Source: Verrucomicrobiota bacterium
Lineage (GTDB): Bacteria; Verrucomicrobiota; Verrucomicrobiia; Verrucomicrobiales; Verrucomicrobiaceae
DNA: 64,000 nucleotides
Reading direction: 5' to 3'
Assembly (NCBI GenBank): GCA_017301975.1
Contig: JAFLEI010000014.1
Coordinates: forward strand, 92,566-156,565
Positions 1 through 10,558 of the stretch are shown in pieces. The notes beneath the pieces were generated by a model. It was not told the DNA's origin. It searched no databases and saw only the letters and a program-made list of their open reading frames with translations. The first letter of the stretch is position 1, and the number at the start of each line of letters is the position of its first letter. The translations under genes were made by a program, and so were the position numbers.

Positions 1-955
1 GCAGGTTGTATTCATAAACCGGATGGCGCAGGAAGGCGGTGGCGATCATCACCTTCGGGTCATCCGGCGCGATCTCGTCGCCCGCGAGCTGCTCGCGCAC
101 GAAATGGTCGTAGGGCTTGTCGTCGTTGAACGATTGGATAACGTAATCACGATAAGGCCAGACAAACGAGCGATAAGCGTCCTGGTTGTAGCCATCACTT
201 TCCGCGTAGCGAACGAGGTCGAGCCAGTGCTGCGCCCAGCGTTCGCCATAGCGCGGGCTCGCCAGCAGTTCGTCCACGAGCTTTTCATAGACCAGCGGCT
301 CCTTGGCGTTCACAAAGGTGTCGATCTGATTCTGCGTCGGCGGCAGTCCGTGAAGGTCAAAATAAACACGGCGCACCAGTTCATGGCGATCCGCCTCAGC
401 GGCGGGTGTGAGCTTCAGCGCAGCACGCTTCTGCTCGATGAAGCGGTCGATGTCATTGCGCACCCATCTACCGCCCACTTGCGGCGGAGACACCTTCGCC
501 ACCGGCTGAAAAAACCAGTAATTTCGCTGCTCTTCCGTGAATCCGCCCTCAGTCACCACGACCTGCTTCGAGGCATCTTCGGGCCACGGCGCACCCATCT
601 TGATCCACTGCTCCAGAATCGCGATCTCGGCGTCCGGCAGTTTCTGCTTGGGTGGCATCTGGAAGTCTGCGTTCGCATAGTGCACTGCCTCGATGAGCGC
701 GGACTCTTCCGGCTTCCCCGGCACCAATGCCGGGCCGGTGTCACCCCCCGTTTTCAAGTAGCCGATGTGGTCCACCCGCAGGCCGCCCTTCTGCTTCGTG
801 TTGCTATGACATTCATGGCATCGCTTCACCAGGACAGGCCGCACTTCATTCTCAAAGAAGGCCGCCGCCGCACGCTGTACGTCATCAACCGCCAGCGCCG
901 GAGTGGCGGTCGCGGCAATCCAGAGCAGCAGGGGAGTCAAACGAGGCGGGTTCAC
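1..955 (-). CDS. PSD1 / DUF1549 planctomycete-type cytochrome protein, 5' part (cut by window edge)
   Basis: About 318 N-terminal codons are inside the window; the rest lies beyond base 1. I assembled this reading frame by hand on the minus strand. It starts with GTG at 955, inside the stop codon of the upstream gntR gene (GTGA, 4-nt overlap), so the two are very probably translationally coupled. A signal peptide is followed by a PSCyt1-type heme motif (CHECH), the [12 protein letters not shown] stretch and then a DUF1549 (PSCyt2) region with [24 protein letters not shown] and [18 protein letters not shown]. These are hallmarks of the family. Family members are exported, and the CxxCH suggests covalent heme c; the substrate is unknown. 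The C-terminal DUF1553/PSD1 domain is expected outside the window. Start choice rests on the overlap and the signal peptide directly after it. Confidence 0.85.
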   Translation of the reverse strand, partial: MNPPRLTPLLLWIAATATPALAVDDVQRAAAAFFENEVRPVLVKRCHECHSNTKQKGGLRVDHIGYLKTGGDTGPALVPGKPEESALIEAVHYANADFQMPPKQKLPDAEIAILEQWIKMGAPWPEDASKQVVVTEGGFTEEQRNYWFFQPVAKVSPPQVGGRWVRNDIDRFIEQKRAALKLTPAAEADRHELVRRVYFDLHGLPPTQNQIDTFVNAKEPLVYEKLVDELLASPRYGERWAQHWLDLVRYAESDGYNQDAYRSFVWPYRDYVIQSFNDDKPYDHFVREQLAGDEIAPDDPKVMIATAFLRHPVYEYNL

Positions 956-1671
956 TTGGTGGGAGTTGAGCGTTTGCCTGCGTGGGTGGCTTTCGCGGCA
1001 GGCTGTGGTTCCGGGGTTTCGGGGGTGTACCACTCAATGGAGTCTTTGATATGCTGAGACATCACCTTGGCGGCGGCTTCCGGCTGGCGACCGGCCAGCG
1101 GCTTCAGTACATTTCGATGCCCCATCACGCTGAAACTGCGGAGATCAGGGGCCATCTTTTGCTGGAGGCTGTGGATGTAGGTCAGCGCCATCTCGAACTG
1201 CCAGCGGACATATTGCCATAGCGTGACCAGCCGTTCATTGCCGCTGCATTGCATGATGTATTCATGCATGGCGATGTCCAGTTCACTGAACTTCACCCCG
1301 GTTGTCGCCTTCTCCTGCGCCGCGATGCTTGCCTCTATCCAGCGGGTGTTTGCCGCAGTCCAACGGATGGCCGCCAGCCGCGCACCCATCGATTCCAAGG
1401 CGATCCGCGCTTCGACAATTTCGGTGATATCCTTTTCCTCCAGCGTCCGCACGCGCGTCCTTCCGGTCGGCTCAAACTGCACCAGGCCTGCACGCTCCAA
1501 CTCGATCATCGCTTCACGCACCGGCGCACGGCTGACCCCGAAACGTCCGGCCAGCACCGGCTCCGCGAGGGCTTCACCCGGCTTGCAAGTGCCGGAAATG
1601 ATGTCGTGACGCAATTGAGAAGCGATTTCATGGGGCAAATTGCGACGGGGCTGGGCGTGGTTCTTGGTCAT
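952..1671 (-). CDS. GntR-family transcriptional regulator, FCD subfamily
   Basis: 239 residues. An N-terminal winged-helix domain (about residues 11-75, with [21 protein letters not shown] as the recognition region) is followed by an all-helical FCD ligand domain (about 80-215). The four FCD metal ligands are visible as Asp132, His136, His185 and His207, so the effector is probably an organic acid or sugar acid bound through a metal; this is known for the family, not shown here. The C-terminal 25 residues are a Pro/Ala/Lys-rich tail. The gene overlaps the downstream PSD1 gene by 4 nt, making that PSD1 gene its likely regulated target. I chose the ATG at 1671; a GTG at 1695 would add eight residues and sit almost on the palindrome at 1700-1715, which is more plausibly an autoregulatory operator. 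Confidence 0.9.
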   Translation of the reverse strand: MTKNHAQPRRNLPHEIASQLRHDIISGTCKPGEALAEPVLAGRFGVSRAPVREAMIELERAGLVQFEPTGRTRVRTLEEKDITEIVEARIALESMGARLAAIRWTAANTRWIEASIAAQEKATTGVKFSELDIAMHEYIMQCSGNERLVTLWQYVRWQFEMALTYIHSLQQKMAPDLRSFSVMGHRNVLKPLAGRQPEAAAKVMSQHIKDSIEWYTPETPEPQPAAKATHAGKRSTPTK

Positions 1672-1699
1672 GAGGCAGCAGGGTGACAGAAGCACAACG

Positions 1700-1715
1700 A
1701 AACTGTCGACAGTTT
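1700..1715. promoter_or_regulatory. 16-bp perfect palindrome, candidate GntR/FCD operator
   Basis: AAACTGTCGACAGTTT is a perfect palindrome 28 nt upstream of the chosen ATG of the gntR gene. FCD-type GntR regulators usually bind short palindromes of the TNGTnnnACNA type, and the core TGTCGACA fits that pattern. Autoregulation of the gntR-PSD1 operon is inferred from position only. Confidence 0.6.
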
Positions 1716-2403
1716 TCTTTCGTGGAAGTCAGGCGCAGCCCCAAGTGACCGACAGCCGCCAGAGCGGACGCGATGAGGTGACCGGCTCTCCCAACACCTA
1801 CAGCCTCTACACGCAGTCACAGTTCCAAGTTGCGTGGCCTTTTGAGGAACCAAGTGACCTCAAGCGGTATATTGAAAAATATTTCACACCGCCTAATAGG
1901 AGTAGCGCGCGTGCTGAAAGAAGACTCCCTCCTGGTGCGCCGTTGCGATTGCGCATGCCCAGAAAGACTGGTCGCGTCCCATGCTCGTCATTGACCAATA
2001 ATAGGGGTCAGCGACAAACGCCCGATGTTGGCAGCGAGCATGTGTTCTGTTGTCGCTATGGGACTTGGAGATCGAGCCATCCCAGGATGAGTGTCAATCT
2101 TGAGGGCACGGCGCCGGTTTCCGAAGAGACGCTAAGTGGGCCAGTGTCAGAAGAGGATACCTCACGGACGGTAGCCGCCTGAGGCAGCAACTTGGACATT
2201 CTTCTTGCTTCCAAGGTGAAGATTTGGTGCGGGTCGGTCGGTTCAGATATGACTAACGAGGCTGCCAGACCTGCTTTTCACCGTCTCCACCCCTTCGGGT
2301 GTATCCGTTTCCAGCCACGAAATCCCGCCAATCTTCGTCAGTCCCCGCAATCTGCTTCAGCTCGCAAAAGCCCCGCTTTCCCTACGTAAAGTGAGTTTCA
2401 CGA
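1716..2403. other. Intergenic region without a supported gene
   Basis: About 690 bases between the gntR operator and the tRNA. Open frames exist on the plus strand but show no domain, no compositional bias typical of the neighbouring genes, and no credible start. The sequence holds no obvious repeat or RNA structure. It must contain the leftward promoter of the gntR operon, which I could not place with confidence. Confidence 0.4.
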
Positions 2404-2478
2404 TGGAGCCAGCAGTCGGGGTCGAACCGACGACCTGCGGTTTACAAAACCGCTGCTCTACCACTGAGCTATGCAGGC
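2404..2478 (-). tRNA. tRNA-Thr (anticodon TGT)
   Basis: The reverse complement folds as a 75-nt tRNA with encoded CCA. The D arm is GCTC/GAGC, the anticodon stem GCGGT/ACCGC with loop TTTGTAA (anticodon TGT, reads ACA), the T arm GTCGG-TTCGACC-CCGAC, and the discriminator base T precedes CCA. The acceptor stem pairs GCCTGCA with TGCTGGC, leaving a U-U mismatch at the fourth pair, which is unusual but does not break the fold. It stands alone, transcribed away from the SpoU gene. Confidence 0.95.
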
Positions 2479-2577
2479 CTATTCGTGAGGGGCCGTGACA
2501 ATAAACGCGCACGTTCATTCGGCAAATGGATTTACAACAGGATTAGACGAAGGATAATCAGCCCGCCCTTCCTCCGC

Positions 2578-3348
2578 ATGCTCATCACCAGCTCCTCCAA
2601 CGAACGCATCAAACACGCCCGCAGAGTCCGCGAGGGCCGTGAGCGCGACCTGATCTTCGTCGAGGGTGAGCGCCTCGTGGCCGAGTGCGTCTCCTCGGAT
2701 CTCAATCTTCAGGCCTGCTTCACCTCCGCCACGCCCTCTACTGCGCAGCAGGCCTTGCTGGAGCGCCTTTCCTGCCCCGTCTTCCAGCTTTCCGAGTCCG
2801 TCCTCGAATCCTTGAGCGACACCACCTCCACCCAGGGCATCATCGTCATCGCGGAACGGCCGTGGCCTGCGCTCGATTCTCTCTTTGCCCCCCCTGCCCC
2901 GCTCATCCTCGGCCTCGACCGCATCCAGGACCCCGGCAATCTCGGCACCCTCGTTCGCACTGCAGAATCCGCCGGTACCAGCGGCATCTTCTCCTTCGCC
3001 GGCTCCGCAGACGCCTTTTCTCCCAAGACCCTCCGCAGTTCCATGGGTTCCGCCTTCCGCCTGCCCATTCTGCCCGATGTCTCCGGCCTCGGGACCATTG
3101 AGACCTGCCGCGCTCGTGGTCTCAAAACCGTCGTCGCCACCGGCGAAGCCGATCTGCTCCACTACGACTACGACTGGCGCCAGCCCACCCTCCTCATCCT
3201 CGGCAATGAAGGCCGCGGTGCGAGTCCCGAGATCATGGCCGCCTGCGACGCCCGTGTTCGCATCCCCCTGCATGTGCCTGTGGAATCCCTCAATGTGGCT
3301 GCTGCGGGCGCTGCCATCTTATTTGAGGCCGTGCGGCAGCGGAGATAG
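2578..3348 (+). CDS. TrmH/SpoU-family RNA 2'-O-methyltransferase
   Basis: 256 residues from the ATG at 2578. The frame is open from 2485, but upstream residues do not look like family sequence while MLITSSSNERIKHARRVREG is a typical SpoU substrate-binding N-terminus. The C-terminal SPOUT knot shows all three motifs: NLGTLVRTAESAG (motif 1, with the conserved Asn and Arg), ILGNEGRGAS (motif 2) and IPLHVPVESLNVAAAGAAIL (motif 3). The enzyme should use S-adenosylmethionine to methylate a ribose 2'-OH in rRNA or tRNA in the cytoplasm; the target nucleotide cannot be told from sequence. It is a single gene with no obvious operon partner. Confidence 0.93.
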   Translation: MLITSSSNERIKHARRVREGRERDLIFVEGERLVAECVSSDLNLQACFTSATPSTAQQALLERLSCPVFQLSESVLESLSDTTSTQGIIVIAERPWPALDSLFAPPAPLILGLDRIQDPGNLGTLVRTAESAGTSGIFSFAGSADAFSPKTLRSSMGSAFRLPILPDVSGLGTIETCRARGLKTVVATGEADLLHYDYDWRQPTLLILGNEGRGASPEIMAACDARVRIPLHVPVESLNVAAAGAAILFEAVRQRR

Positions 3349-3552
3349 CAGTTCAGAGTTCCTGGTTCGGCCTCAGTCGGTTCTGAGGCAAACCACGTCA
3401 AGGCAGAGCAACAAAATACCCATGCTCCATGGGGCATCTTCGTTTTGTCCCCACGAAACTGTCGCGTTAACGAGCGTATTCGCCGCCTCATCATTCGTAA
3501 ACGTACCAAGTCCCCAGCTTGCACATCACCTCCCCCCCTTCACCTCTCCCCC

Positions 3553-4968
3553 ATGTCAGAACACTCATTCGACTTCATCGTCATCGGCGGCGGCAGCGGC
3601 GGCTATGCAGCAGCACGCACCGCCCACAGCGCCGGCCTCCGTGTCGCAGTCATCGATGGCGCACCCGAACTCGGCGGCCTCTGCATCCTGCGCGGTTGCA
3701 TGCCCAGCAAGACACTCATCGAATCCGCCAACCGCCAGCTCCATATCCGCCACGCGGAGGAGTTCGGCCTCAAGGCCACGTCCCACGGCGTGGATGTCCG
3801 TACCATCCGTGATCGCAAGCGCACCCTCATCGCCGACTTCGCCGGGTATCGGCAGGGCCAGCTCGAAGATGGGCGATTCACGCTCTATCGCGGTCACGCT
3901 CGCTTCATTGACGCCCACACCGTGGAGGTGCTCCCGCGCGATGGCTCCGCCTCCTTCCAGACCACCGCCCGCAGCTTCAGCATCGCCACCGGCTCTGAAG
4001 TCATGGTGCCAAACGTCCCCGGCCTTGCCGAAACCGGCTTCTGGACCAGCGATGACGTGCTCGATGCCGACACCCTTCCCAAAACCATCGCCGTTCTCGG
4101 CGGCGGTGCCATCGCCCTCGAAATGGCCCACTACCTCGAAGCCATGGGCTGCAACGTCACGCTCATCCAGCGCAACACCCAGCTCCTCACCGGTCTCGAT
4201 CGCGAATGCAGCGATGTCATCGCCAAAGCATATTCTGAGCGCGGCATGAAGGTCCACCTCGGCACGCACCTCAGCGCCGTCTCCACTCACGAGGGCCGCA
4301 AGCGCATCTCGTTCACCGAGTCTGGCCACACCCACGCCATCCTCGTCGATGAAATCCTCCTCGCCTTGGGTCGCGTGCCCGCGACGAAGAGCCTCGCGCT
4401 GGATGCCGCCAAAGTCGCCCTTCACAAATCCAAGGTCGTCATCAACGACCGCATGCAGACCTCCCAGCCGCACATCTTTGCGGCAGGTGATGTGTGCAGC
4501 CCGCTCGATGTCGTTCACATCGCCATCCAGCAGGGAGAAATCGCAGCGCGCAATGCCGCGAAACTCATTCAGGGCAAAGCAGCCGATGAAGCCATAGACT
4601 ACCGGCTCACGCTCTTCGGGGTGTTTTCACATCCGCAGGTCGCCGTCGTCGGTGCTACCACCGAGAAGCTCAAGGAGCAAAGCATCCCCTTCCTTGAAGC
4701 CAGCTATCCCTTCAACGACCACGGCAAATCCATGGTCATGGGCGAAACCGCCGGCTTCGTGAAGATGCTCGCCCATGCCGAAACCGGCGAGATCCTCGGC
4801 GCCTGCGTCGTCGGCCCCGAAGCCACCGAGTTGATCCATGAAGTCGTCATCGCCATGAACTTCAAATCCACCGTCCAGCAGTTCATGGCCATCCCGCACT
4901 ACCACCCGACGCTGAGCGAAATTTGGACCTACCCCGCTGAAGAGATTGCGGACCAGATGGCGGGCTGA
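3553..4968 (+). CDS. Class I pyridine nucleotide-disulfide oxidoreductase (dihydrolipoamide dehydrogenase / mercuric reductase-like)
   Basis: 471 residues from the ATG at 3553. An FAD-binding GxGxxG lies at residues 12-17 (VIGGGSGGYAA), the redox-active pair is Cys44/Cys49 (GGLCILRGCMPSK), a second Rossmann motif (AVLGGGAIALEMAHYLEAMG) binds NAD(P)H, and the dimer-interface C-terminus carries the catalytic HYHPTLSE (His451, Glu456). This makes it a functional class I disulfide reductase. No 2-oxoacid dehydrogenase, mer or gor genes are nearby, so dihydrolipoamide, glutathione-like thiol or another disulfide could be the substrate. An upstream extension of the frame to 3445 was rejected because the family fold begins directly after this ATG. 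Confidence 0.93.
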   Translation: MSEHSFDFIVIGGGSGGYAAARTAHSAGLRVAVIDGAPELGGLCILRGCMPSKTLIESANRQLHIRHAEEFGLKATSHGVDVRTIRDRKRTLIADFAGYRQGQLEDGRFTLYRGHARFIDAHTVEVLPRDGSASFQTTARSFSIATGSEVMVPNVPGLAETGFWTSDDVLDADTLPKTIAVLGGGAIALEMAHYLEAMGCNVTLIQRNTQLLTGLDRECSDVIAKAYSERGMKVHLGTHLSAVSTHEGRKRISFTESGHTHAILVDEILLALGRVPATKSLALDAAKVALHKSKVVINDRMQTSQPHIFAAGDVCSPLDVVHIAIQQGEIAARNAAKLIQGKAADEAIDYRLTLFGVFSHPQVAVVGATTEKLKEQSIPFLEASYPFNDHGKSMVMGETAGFVKMLAHAETGEILGACVVGPEATELIHEVVIAMNFKSTVQQFMAIPHYHPTLSEIWTYPAEEIADQMAG

Positions 4969-5042
4969 GCAGAATTGGGCATAACAAACCCACTAAAAGG
5001 CATGGCCCCACAGACGTTAGCATCAACACTATCGTCCAACCC

Positions 5043-8000
5043 ATGCGCTGCACACTTCTCTTCCTCCTGGCCCTCCCTGCACTGCACGCGGCGGAGTCTG
5101 CCAAACTGAAATACAACCGCGATGTGCGGCCCATCCTCAATGAAAAGTGCTTTCATTGCCACGGCACGGATGCCAGCCATCGCAAAGGCGACCTCCGCCT
5201 TGATCTGCGCGACTCCGCCATCAAGCCCGCAAAGTCTGGCGACATCGCCCTCGTCCCCGGCAAGCCCGAGCTGAGCCAGCTCATCGCCCGCGTCGAGCTG
5301 CCGCATGACGATGACGACGTGATGCCGCCCGACAAAGACGGCAAGCCTCTGACCGCCGAGGAGAAAGCCATCCTGCGCCAATGGATCACCGAAGGCGCGG
5401 AGTATCAGGGCCACTGGGCCTTCCTCAAACCCGAGCGCTCGCCTGAACCGAAGATCACCGATCCCACGTTCACCATTCGCAATCCCATCGACTCCTTCAT
5501 CGCTGCTCGACTGCAGGAAGAAAAGCTCCACACTTCACCCGAGGCAGATCCCGCCACACTGCTGCGCCGCGTCACGCTTGATCTCACCGGCCTGCCCCCC
5601 ACCCCCGAAGAGATCGCCGCGTTTGAAAAAGACACATCTCCGCAGGCCTATGAAAAGGTGGTGGATCGCCTGCTCAAATCCGAGCACTACGGCGAGCGCA
5701 TGGCCATGCAGTGGCTCGACTTCGCACGCTTTGCGGACAGCCACGGCTTCCAGACGGACAGCAGCCGCTCCATGTGGCCCTGGCGCGATTGGGTCATCAA
5801 GGCCTTCAACGACAACAAGCCTTTCGATCAGTTCACTCTCGAACAAATTGGCGGCGATCTGCTGCCCAATGCCACGCGTGATCAAATCGTCGCCACAGGC
5901 TTCAACCGCAATCATCGCCTCAATGGTGAAGGCGGCATCATCGCCGAGGAATGGCGCATCGAAAACATCATCGACCGTGTGGAAACCACCAGCTTCACCT
6001 GGCTCGGCCTCACGCTGAACTGCTGCCGTTGTCACGATCACAAGTATGATCCCTTCTCGCAAAAGGACTTCTATTCCTTCTTCGCCTTCTTCAACAACAT
6101 CACCGAGAGCGGCACCATCCAGGGCAGCTCCAATCGCAGCGGGGGCAATTCCGATCCTGTCATCTCCGTGCCGGACGCCGAGGAGGAAAAGCAGCTCGCC
6201 CTGCTTCGCAAAAAGATCGACGCCGCCCAGTCCAAAGTCACCGAGACCCAGCTCCAGCTTCCCAACCTCGTGGCCAGCTGGGAGGCTGACATGGAAAACC
6301 CCGACACCGCGAAGAAGCCCATGTGGGAAGTTCTGCCCATCACAGAAGCCAAATCCCAAGGAGGCGCTTCCTTGCGCAAGCTGGAGGATGCCTCATGGAT
6401 CGCGGGAGGGCGTAATCCCAACTCCGACACCTACACCATCACCGCGCCGCTGGCGGAGGGCAGCTTCACCGGCCTGCTGCTGGAGGCGCTGCCAGACCCT
6501 GCGCTGCCCAATCAAAGCCTGGGCCGTGCCTCCAACGGCAACTTCGTGCTCACCGGCATCGCAGGCGAAATCAGCGCGCCCAGTTTGAAGCAGCCGGTGA
6601 AAATCACCTTTGCCCGCGCTGAAGCGGACTACTCGCAAAAAGGCTACGATGTGAAGCTGCTGCTCGACAATAATCCCAAGAATGGCTGGGCCATCGACGG
6701 CAACGACCCCAAAAAACGCGTGGAGCGCAACGCCATGTTCATCGTGGACAAAGCCGTGCATGTTCCCGCCGGTGCAACGCTGACCGTCCGCATGCTACAT
6801 CAGTCCACTTTTGCCGGACACAATGTGGGGCGCTTCCGCCTTTCCACCACCGATGCAGAGCCCGCACTCGCCAGCCTCGACGGCACCGGCGGCCCGCCCG
6901 CATCCGTGCTGGCCATCCTGAAAGCCCCCACCGAAAACCGCACGCCTCAGCAGCGCAGCGAGCTGGAAAAATACTTCCGCGCCAGTGTGGACAGCCCCCT
7001 GCGTGATGCCGACTACGCACTCGCCGCAGCCAAGGCTGAGCTGGAGAAGTACGAGCGCACCGTCCCCTCCGTGATGGTGATGAAAGAAGGCCCCGTGCGC
7101 GATGCCTTTGTGCTGAAACGCGGCGAGTATGACAAGCCCGGCGACAAGGTCAGCATGGTCACCCCCGCCGTGCTTCCACCTATGCCGAAGAACGCGCCAG
7201 CCAATCGCTTAGGCCTCGCGCAGTGGATCGTCTCGCCTGAAAATCCCCTCACCGCCCGCGTGTGGGTAAATCGCGCTTGGGAAAAATTCTTCGGCTACGG
7301 CTTGTCCAAATCCACCGAAAACCTCGGCACGCAGTCGGAGTATCCTGTGCATCCGGAGCTGCTCGACTGGCTGGCCACCGAGTTCATCCGCTGTGGCTGG
7401 GACATGAAGGCCATGCAAAAGCTCATCGTCATGAGCGCCACGTACCGGCAGTCATCCAAGCTCACGCCCGCGCTGCTGGAGAAAGATCCTGAGAACCGCC
7501 TCCTCGCACGCGGCCCGCGCTTCCGTCTTCCCGGCGAGGTGGTGCGCGATCAAGCACTCGCCTTGGCCGGACTGCTCGTGCCGAAAGTCGGCGGCCCCAG
7601 CGTGAAGCCCTACATGCCCGAAGGCGTCTGGGACGAGACCAGCAAGTACGGCGACCTCCGCGGCTACAAGGCAGACACCGGCGAAGGCCTGTACCGCCGC
7701 AGCTTCTACACCATCTGGAAACGCACCGCCGCACCGCCCACCATGCTGCTCTTTGATGCGCCCACGCGCGAGATCTGCACCGTCAAACGCAGCCGCACCA
7801 ACACCCCGCTGCAGGCCCTCTCGCTGCTCAATGAAGTCACCTTTGTCGAAGCTGCACGCTCTCTCGCACAGCAGATGATGCAGCACGGCGGCGCCACGCC
7901 AGAGCAGCGCATCGCCTACGGCTACCAGCGCGCCACCTCCCGCAGCATCGATCCCGCCGCGCTCAAGCAGCTCGTGGCCGGTGTGCAGAAACGCATCACG

Positions 8001-8150
8001 GAATTCCAGGCGAAGCCCGCCGAAGCCACCGCCCTCATCGCCCAGGGCGCCACCAAGGCCGACGCCTCTCTCAATCCCGCCGAACTCGCCGCCTACACCA
8101 CTACGGCTTCCGTGCTTCTCAACCTCGACCGCGTCATCACCCGCGACTGA
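5043..8150 (+). CDS. PSCyt1-PSCyt2(DUF1549)-PSD1(DUF1553) secreted cytochrome-like protein
   Basis: 1035 residues. A Sec signal peptide (residues 1-18) is followed by PSCyt1 with a CFHCH heme motif (Cys36, Cys39, His40). DUF1549 spans roughly 135-345 ([18 protein letters not shown] [31 protein letters not shown]) and ends with a second CxxCH-like site in [12 protein letters not shown] variable middle segment leads into DUF1553 at about 700-1010 ([55 protein letters not shown]). Family function is not established; an extracytoplasmic heme redox role is the usual inference. The next gene (DUF1501) begins 1 nt after the stop, so the two are almost certainly co-expressed. Confidence 0.95.
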   Translation: MRCTLLFLLALPALHAAESAKLKYNRDVRPILNEKCFHCHGTDASHRKGDLRLDLRDSAIKPAKSGDIALVPGKPELSQLIARVELPHDDDDVMPPDKDGKPLTAEEKAILRQWITEGAEYQGHWAFLKPERSPEPKITDPTFTIRNPIDSFIAARLQEEKLHTSPEADPATLLRRVTLDLTGLPPTPEEIAAFEKDTSPQAYEKVVDRLLKSEHYGERMAMQWLDFARFADSHGFQTDSSRSMWPWRDWVIKAFNDNKPFDQFTLEQIGGDLLPNATRDQIVATGFNRNHRLNGEGGIIAEEWRIENIIDRVETTSFTWLGLTLNCCRCHDHKYDPFSQKDFYSFFAFFNNITESGTIQGSSNRSGGNSDPVISVPDAEEEKQLALLRKKIDAAQSKVTETQLQLPNLVASWEADMENPDTAKKPMWEVLPITEAKSQGGASLRKLEDASWIAGGRNPNSDTYTITAPLAEGSFTGLLLEALPDPALPNQSLGRASNGNFVLTGIAGEISAPSLKQPVKITFARAEADYSQKGYDVKLLLDNNPKNGWAIDGNDPKKRVERNAMFIVDKAVHVPAGATLTVRMLHQSTFAGHNVGRFRLSTTDAEPALASLDGTGGPPASVLAILKAPTENRTPQQRSELEKYFRASVDSPLRDADYALAAAKAELEKYERTVPSVMVMKEGPVRDAFVLKRGEYDKPGDKVSMVTPAVLPPMPKNAPANRLGLAQWIVSPENPLTARVWVNRAWEKFFGYGLSKSTENLGTQSEYPVHPELLDWLATEFIRCGWDMKAMQKLIVMSATYRQSSKLTPALLEKDPENRLLARGPRFRLPGEVVRDQALALAGLLVPKVGGPSVKPYMPEGVWDETSKYGDLRGYKADTGEGLYRRSFYTIWKRTAAPPTMLLFDAPTREICTVKRSRTNTPLQALSLLNEVTFVEAARSLAQQMMQHGGATPEQRIAYGYQRATSRSIDPAALKQLVAGVQKRITEFQAKPAEATALIAQGATKADASLNPAELAAYTTTASVLLNLDRVITRD

Positions 8151-8151
8151 T

Positions 8152-9591
8152 ATGAATCCTTCTCTTCAACTTCAGGACCGGCTCAACCGCCGCATCTTTC
8201 TCAAGAACTCCTCCGCCGCCATCGGTGCTGCCGCTCTCGGTTCACTCCTTCAGGACGAAGCTGCCGCTGCACAGCCCGCGCGTTACTTCCCCAACTTCGC
8301 GCCCAAGGCCAAACGCATCATCTACCTCTTCCAGTCCGGCGCGCCCTCGCAGATGGATCTCTTCGATCCCAAGCCACAGATGGAAAAACACCGCGCAGAG
8401 GATCTGCCCGCCAGCATCCGGCAAGGGCAGCGCCTCACCACCATGACCTCCGGCCAGAAGGCCTTCCCGGTTGCTCCCTCCATCTTCAAATTCGCGCAGC
8501 ATGGGCAGGGCGGCATATGGCTCAGCGAGCTATTGCCGCATCTCTCCACCGTGGCCGATGAGATGTGCGTGATTCGCTCCATGTTTACCGAGGCGATCAA
8601 TCACGATCCCGCCATCACCTTCTGCCAGACGGGTTCCCAGCTCGCCGGACGCCCCAGCATCGGCTCATGGCTCAGCTACGGTCTCGGCAGCGCCAACCGC
8701 GATCTTCCTGCGTATGTTGTGATGACATCCTTCGGCACGGGCCGTCGTGATGACCAGCCGCTCTACGACCGCCTCTGGGGCAGCGGCTTCCTGCCCACGC
8801 AGCATCAGGGCGTGCGCTTCCGCAATGCCGGCGACCCCGTTCTCTACCTCTCCAATCCCGCTGGCGTGGACCGCCCCATGCGCCGCCAGATGCTCGATGA
8901 ACTCGCCGCGCTCAATCAGCGCGACTTCGAATCCTTCGGTGATCCCGAAACCGCCACACGCATCTCCCAGTATGAAATGGCATTTCGTATGCAGATGAGC
9001 GTGCCCGATCTGGTGGACACCTCCAAAGAGCCGCAGCACATCATCGACAGCTACGGCCCCGACGTCAAAAAGCCCGGCACCTTCGCCGCGAACTGCCTGC
9101 TCGCACGCCGTCTCGCCGAGCGCGATGTGCGCTGCATCCAGCTCTTCCACATGGGCTGGGACCACCACGGCGGCCTGCCCAATGCCATTCGCGGACAATG
9201 CCGCGACACCGACCAGCCCACCACCGCCCTCATCAAAGACCTGAAACAGCGCGGCCTGCTTGATGACACCCTCATCGTCTGGGGCGGCGAATTTGGCCGC
9301 ACCATCTACTCCCAGGGCACCCTCACCGCCACGAACTACGGGCGCGACCACCACCCGCGCTGCTACTCCCTCTTCATGGCCGGAGGCGGCGTGAAGAAAG
9401 GCAGCGCCTACGGCGAAACCGACGACTACAGCTACAACATCGTCCGCGACCCCGTGCACGTTCACGATCTCAACGCCACCCTCATGCACCTCCTCGGCAT
9501 CAACCACGAGCGCCTCAACTACAAGTTCCAGGGCCTCGACATGCGCCTGACGGGCATTGCTGGGAATGTCGTGAAGGGTGTGCTGGCATAA
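8152..9591 (+). CDS. DUF1501 family protein, Tat-exported
   Basis: 479 residues. The N-terminus [19 protein letters not shown] is a twin-arginine signal, so the protein is probably exported folded. The DUF1501 body (alkaline phosphatase/sulfatase-like superfamily) shows [49 protein letters not shown]-like [42 protein letters not shown] and [17 protein letters not shown]. The Asp/His-rich positions suggest a metal site. It starts 1 nt after the PSD1 stop codon, the standard arrangement for these two families in Planctomycetota and Verrucomicrobiota. Its substrate is unknown. Confidence 0.95.
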   Translation: MNPSLQLQDRLNRRIFLKNSSAAIGAAALGSLLQDEAAAAQPARYFPNFAPKAKRIIYLFQSGAPSQMDLFDPKPQMEKHRAEDLPASIRQGQRLTTMTSGQKAFPVAPSIFKFAQHGQGGIWLSELLPHLSTVADEMCVIRSMFTEAINHDPAITFCQTGSQLAGRPSIGSWLSYGLGSANRDLPAYVVMTSFGTGRRDDQPLYDRLWGSGFLPTQHQGVRFRNAGDPVLYLSNPAGVDRPMRRQMLDELAALNQRDFESFGDPETATRISQYEMAFRMQMSVPDLVDTSKEPQHIIDSYGPDVKKPGTFAANCLLARRLAERDVRCIQLFHMGWDHHGGLPNAIRGQCRDTDQPTTALIKDLKQRGLLDDTLIVWGGEFGRTIYSQGTLTATNYGRDHHPRCYSLFMAGGGVKKGSAYGETDDYSYNIVRDPVHVHDLNATLMHLLGINHERLNYKFQGLDMRLTGIAGNVVKGVLA

Positions 9592-9674
9592 AGGCGAAAA
9601 TGACGAATGCCAAGCCGCCACCCTTCAATGCTGGAACATCGCGACTGACTCAAGAAGCTTACTGATTCCACCAC

Positions 9675-9716
9675 CATTCGTCATTCGTCATTCGTCATTC
9701 CTCATTCGTCATTCCT
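9675..9716. repeat. Tandem heptamer repeat, six copies of CATTCGT/CATTCCT
   Basis: Six contiguous 7-mers: four CATTCGT and two CATTCCT units, in the order GT, GT, GT, CT, GT, CT. The array covers the last codons and stop codon of the AraC gene (minus strand) and the spacer after it. Seven is not a multiple of three, so copy-number slippage would shift the AraC C-terminus. Confidence 0.85.
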
Positions 9717-10558
9717 CCCGACTTCCTCCCCCTCTGTCGCGCCCTAAACTCCCCCGGTCCACAACCCACCTGCCGCGCAAACATCCGGCTGAAGTAATGC
9801 CGGTTCGGAAACCCAAACTCCACGGCGATCTGGTCAATCGTCTTGTCCGTCAGCGCCAGCGCCTCCCCCGCCAGACGCACCCGCGTCCGCAGCACATGCA
9901 CCGCAGGCGTCTGCCCGGTGTGCTCGCGAAAAGCCCGGATGAAGCGCTCCACGCTCATCCCCGCACGCTCCGCCAGAAACGGGTTCGTCAGCTTCCAATG
10001 CGGCGCACGTGCGATGAGCGCCAGCACCTCCACCAGCCGCTCCGGCATCACGGGCGGTGCTTCCGTTTCCAGGGCAGCGAAGACCGTATGCAGCAAAGCG
10101 GCGCTGAGATGGTGCAGCCGATGATCCCGCAGCTCTCCAGCAGCCTCCCGATGCGTCTCAATCAAATGCCCCAGCATCGCATGCAGCATGTCATCCACCG
10201 CGATCACCATCGGCCTGGCCGGCATGGACACACCCGGCCGCGCCGTCGTAAAATGCAGCCAGAAATGGCTCGCCTTCACCGGTCCGCAGCAGTCAAAGAC
10301 CGTGTCCGCCGGGATCAGCACCGCGCACTTCGGTCCCAGGGGGATCTTGCTCCCTTCAAACATCAGATGGCAGCCCGGTTTCGAATTGTAATAGAAACGC
10401 CAGAACGGCGAATCGACCCCAGTGTGATTCCAATTCTCCAGCGCCGGCTGATACCCGCTTTCATGAATCAAAAACGGCGTCCAGCCCGACTGCGCCACAC
10501 GCGCAAGATCCACGCCCCACGGCGTGGTGTAGTTCAGGTATTTGCGACGACTCGACAT
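9695..10558 (-). CDS. AraC-family transcriptional regulator
   Basis: 287 residues. The N-terminal half is a cupin-like sensing domain (about 10-150, with GPKCAVLIPADTVFDCCGPV and HFWLHFTTARPG). The C-terminal DNA-binding domain (about 185-280) has the two AraC helix-turn-helix units, LAERAGMSVERFIRAFREHT and the signature IDQIAVEFGFPNRHYFSRMF. It lies between the two PSD1-DUF1501 pairs and is divergent from the second pair, with about 195 bp between its start and the second PSD1 start. It is therefore a plausible regulator of that pair, perhaps responding to a sugar. Its final residues (GGMTNEE) are encoded by a tandem heptamer array, so the natural C-terminus may have been altered. Confidence 0.93.
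   Translation of the reverse strand: MSSRRKYLNYTTPWGVDLARVAQSGWTPFLIHESGYQPALENWNHTGVDSPFWRFYYNSKPGCHLMFEGSKIPLGPKCAVLIPADTVFDCCGPVKASHFWLHFTTARPGVSMPARPMVIAVDDMLHAMLGHLIETHREAAGELRDHRLHHLSAALLHTVFAALETEAPPVMPERLVEVLALIARAPHWKLTNPFLAERAGMSVERFIRAFREHTGQTPAVHVLRTRVRLAGEALALTDKTIDQIAVEFGFPNRHYFSRMFARQVGCGPGEFRARQRGRKSGGMTNEE

Noticed and set aside
1640..2182. 180-codon plus-strand open frame upstream of the tRNA
   Set aside because: No domain, no credible start, overlaps the gntR gene and its operator on the other strand; composition looks random.
2243..2345. Short minus-strand stretch that reads like a C-terminal protein fragment (GLTKIGGISWLETDTPEG)
   Set aside because: Too short, no start, no recognisable family; could be a gene remnant but not supportable.
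9675..9716. CRISPR-like tandem repeat
   Set aside because: Units are 7 bp and contiguous with no spacers; a simple tandem repeat.
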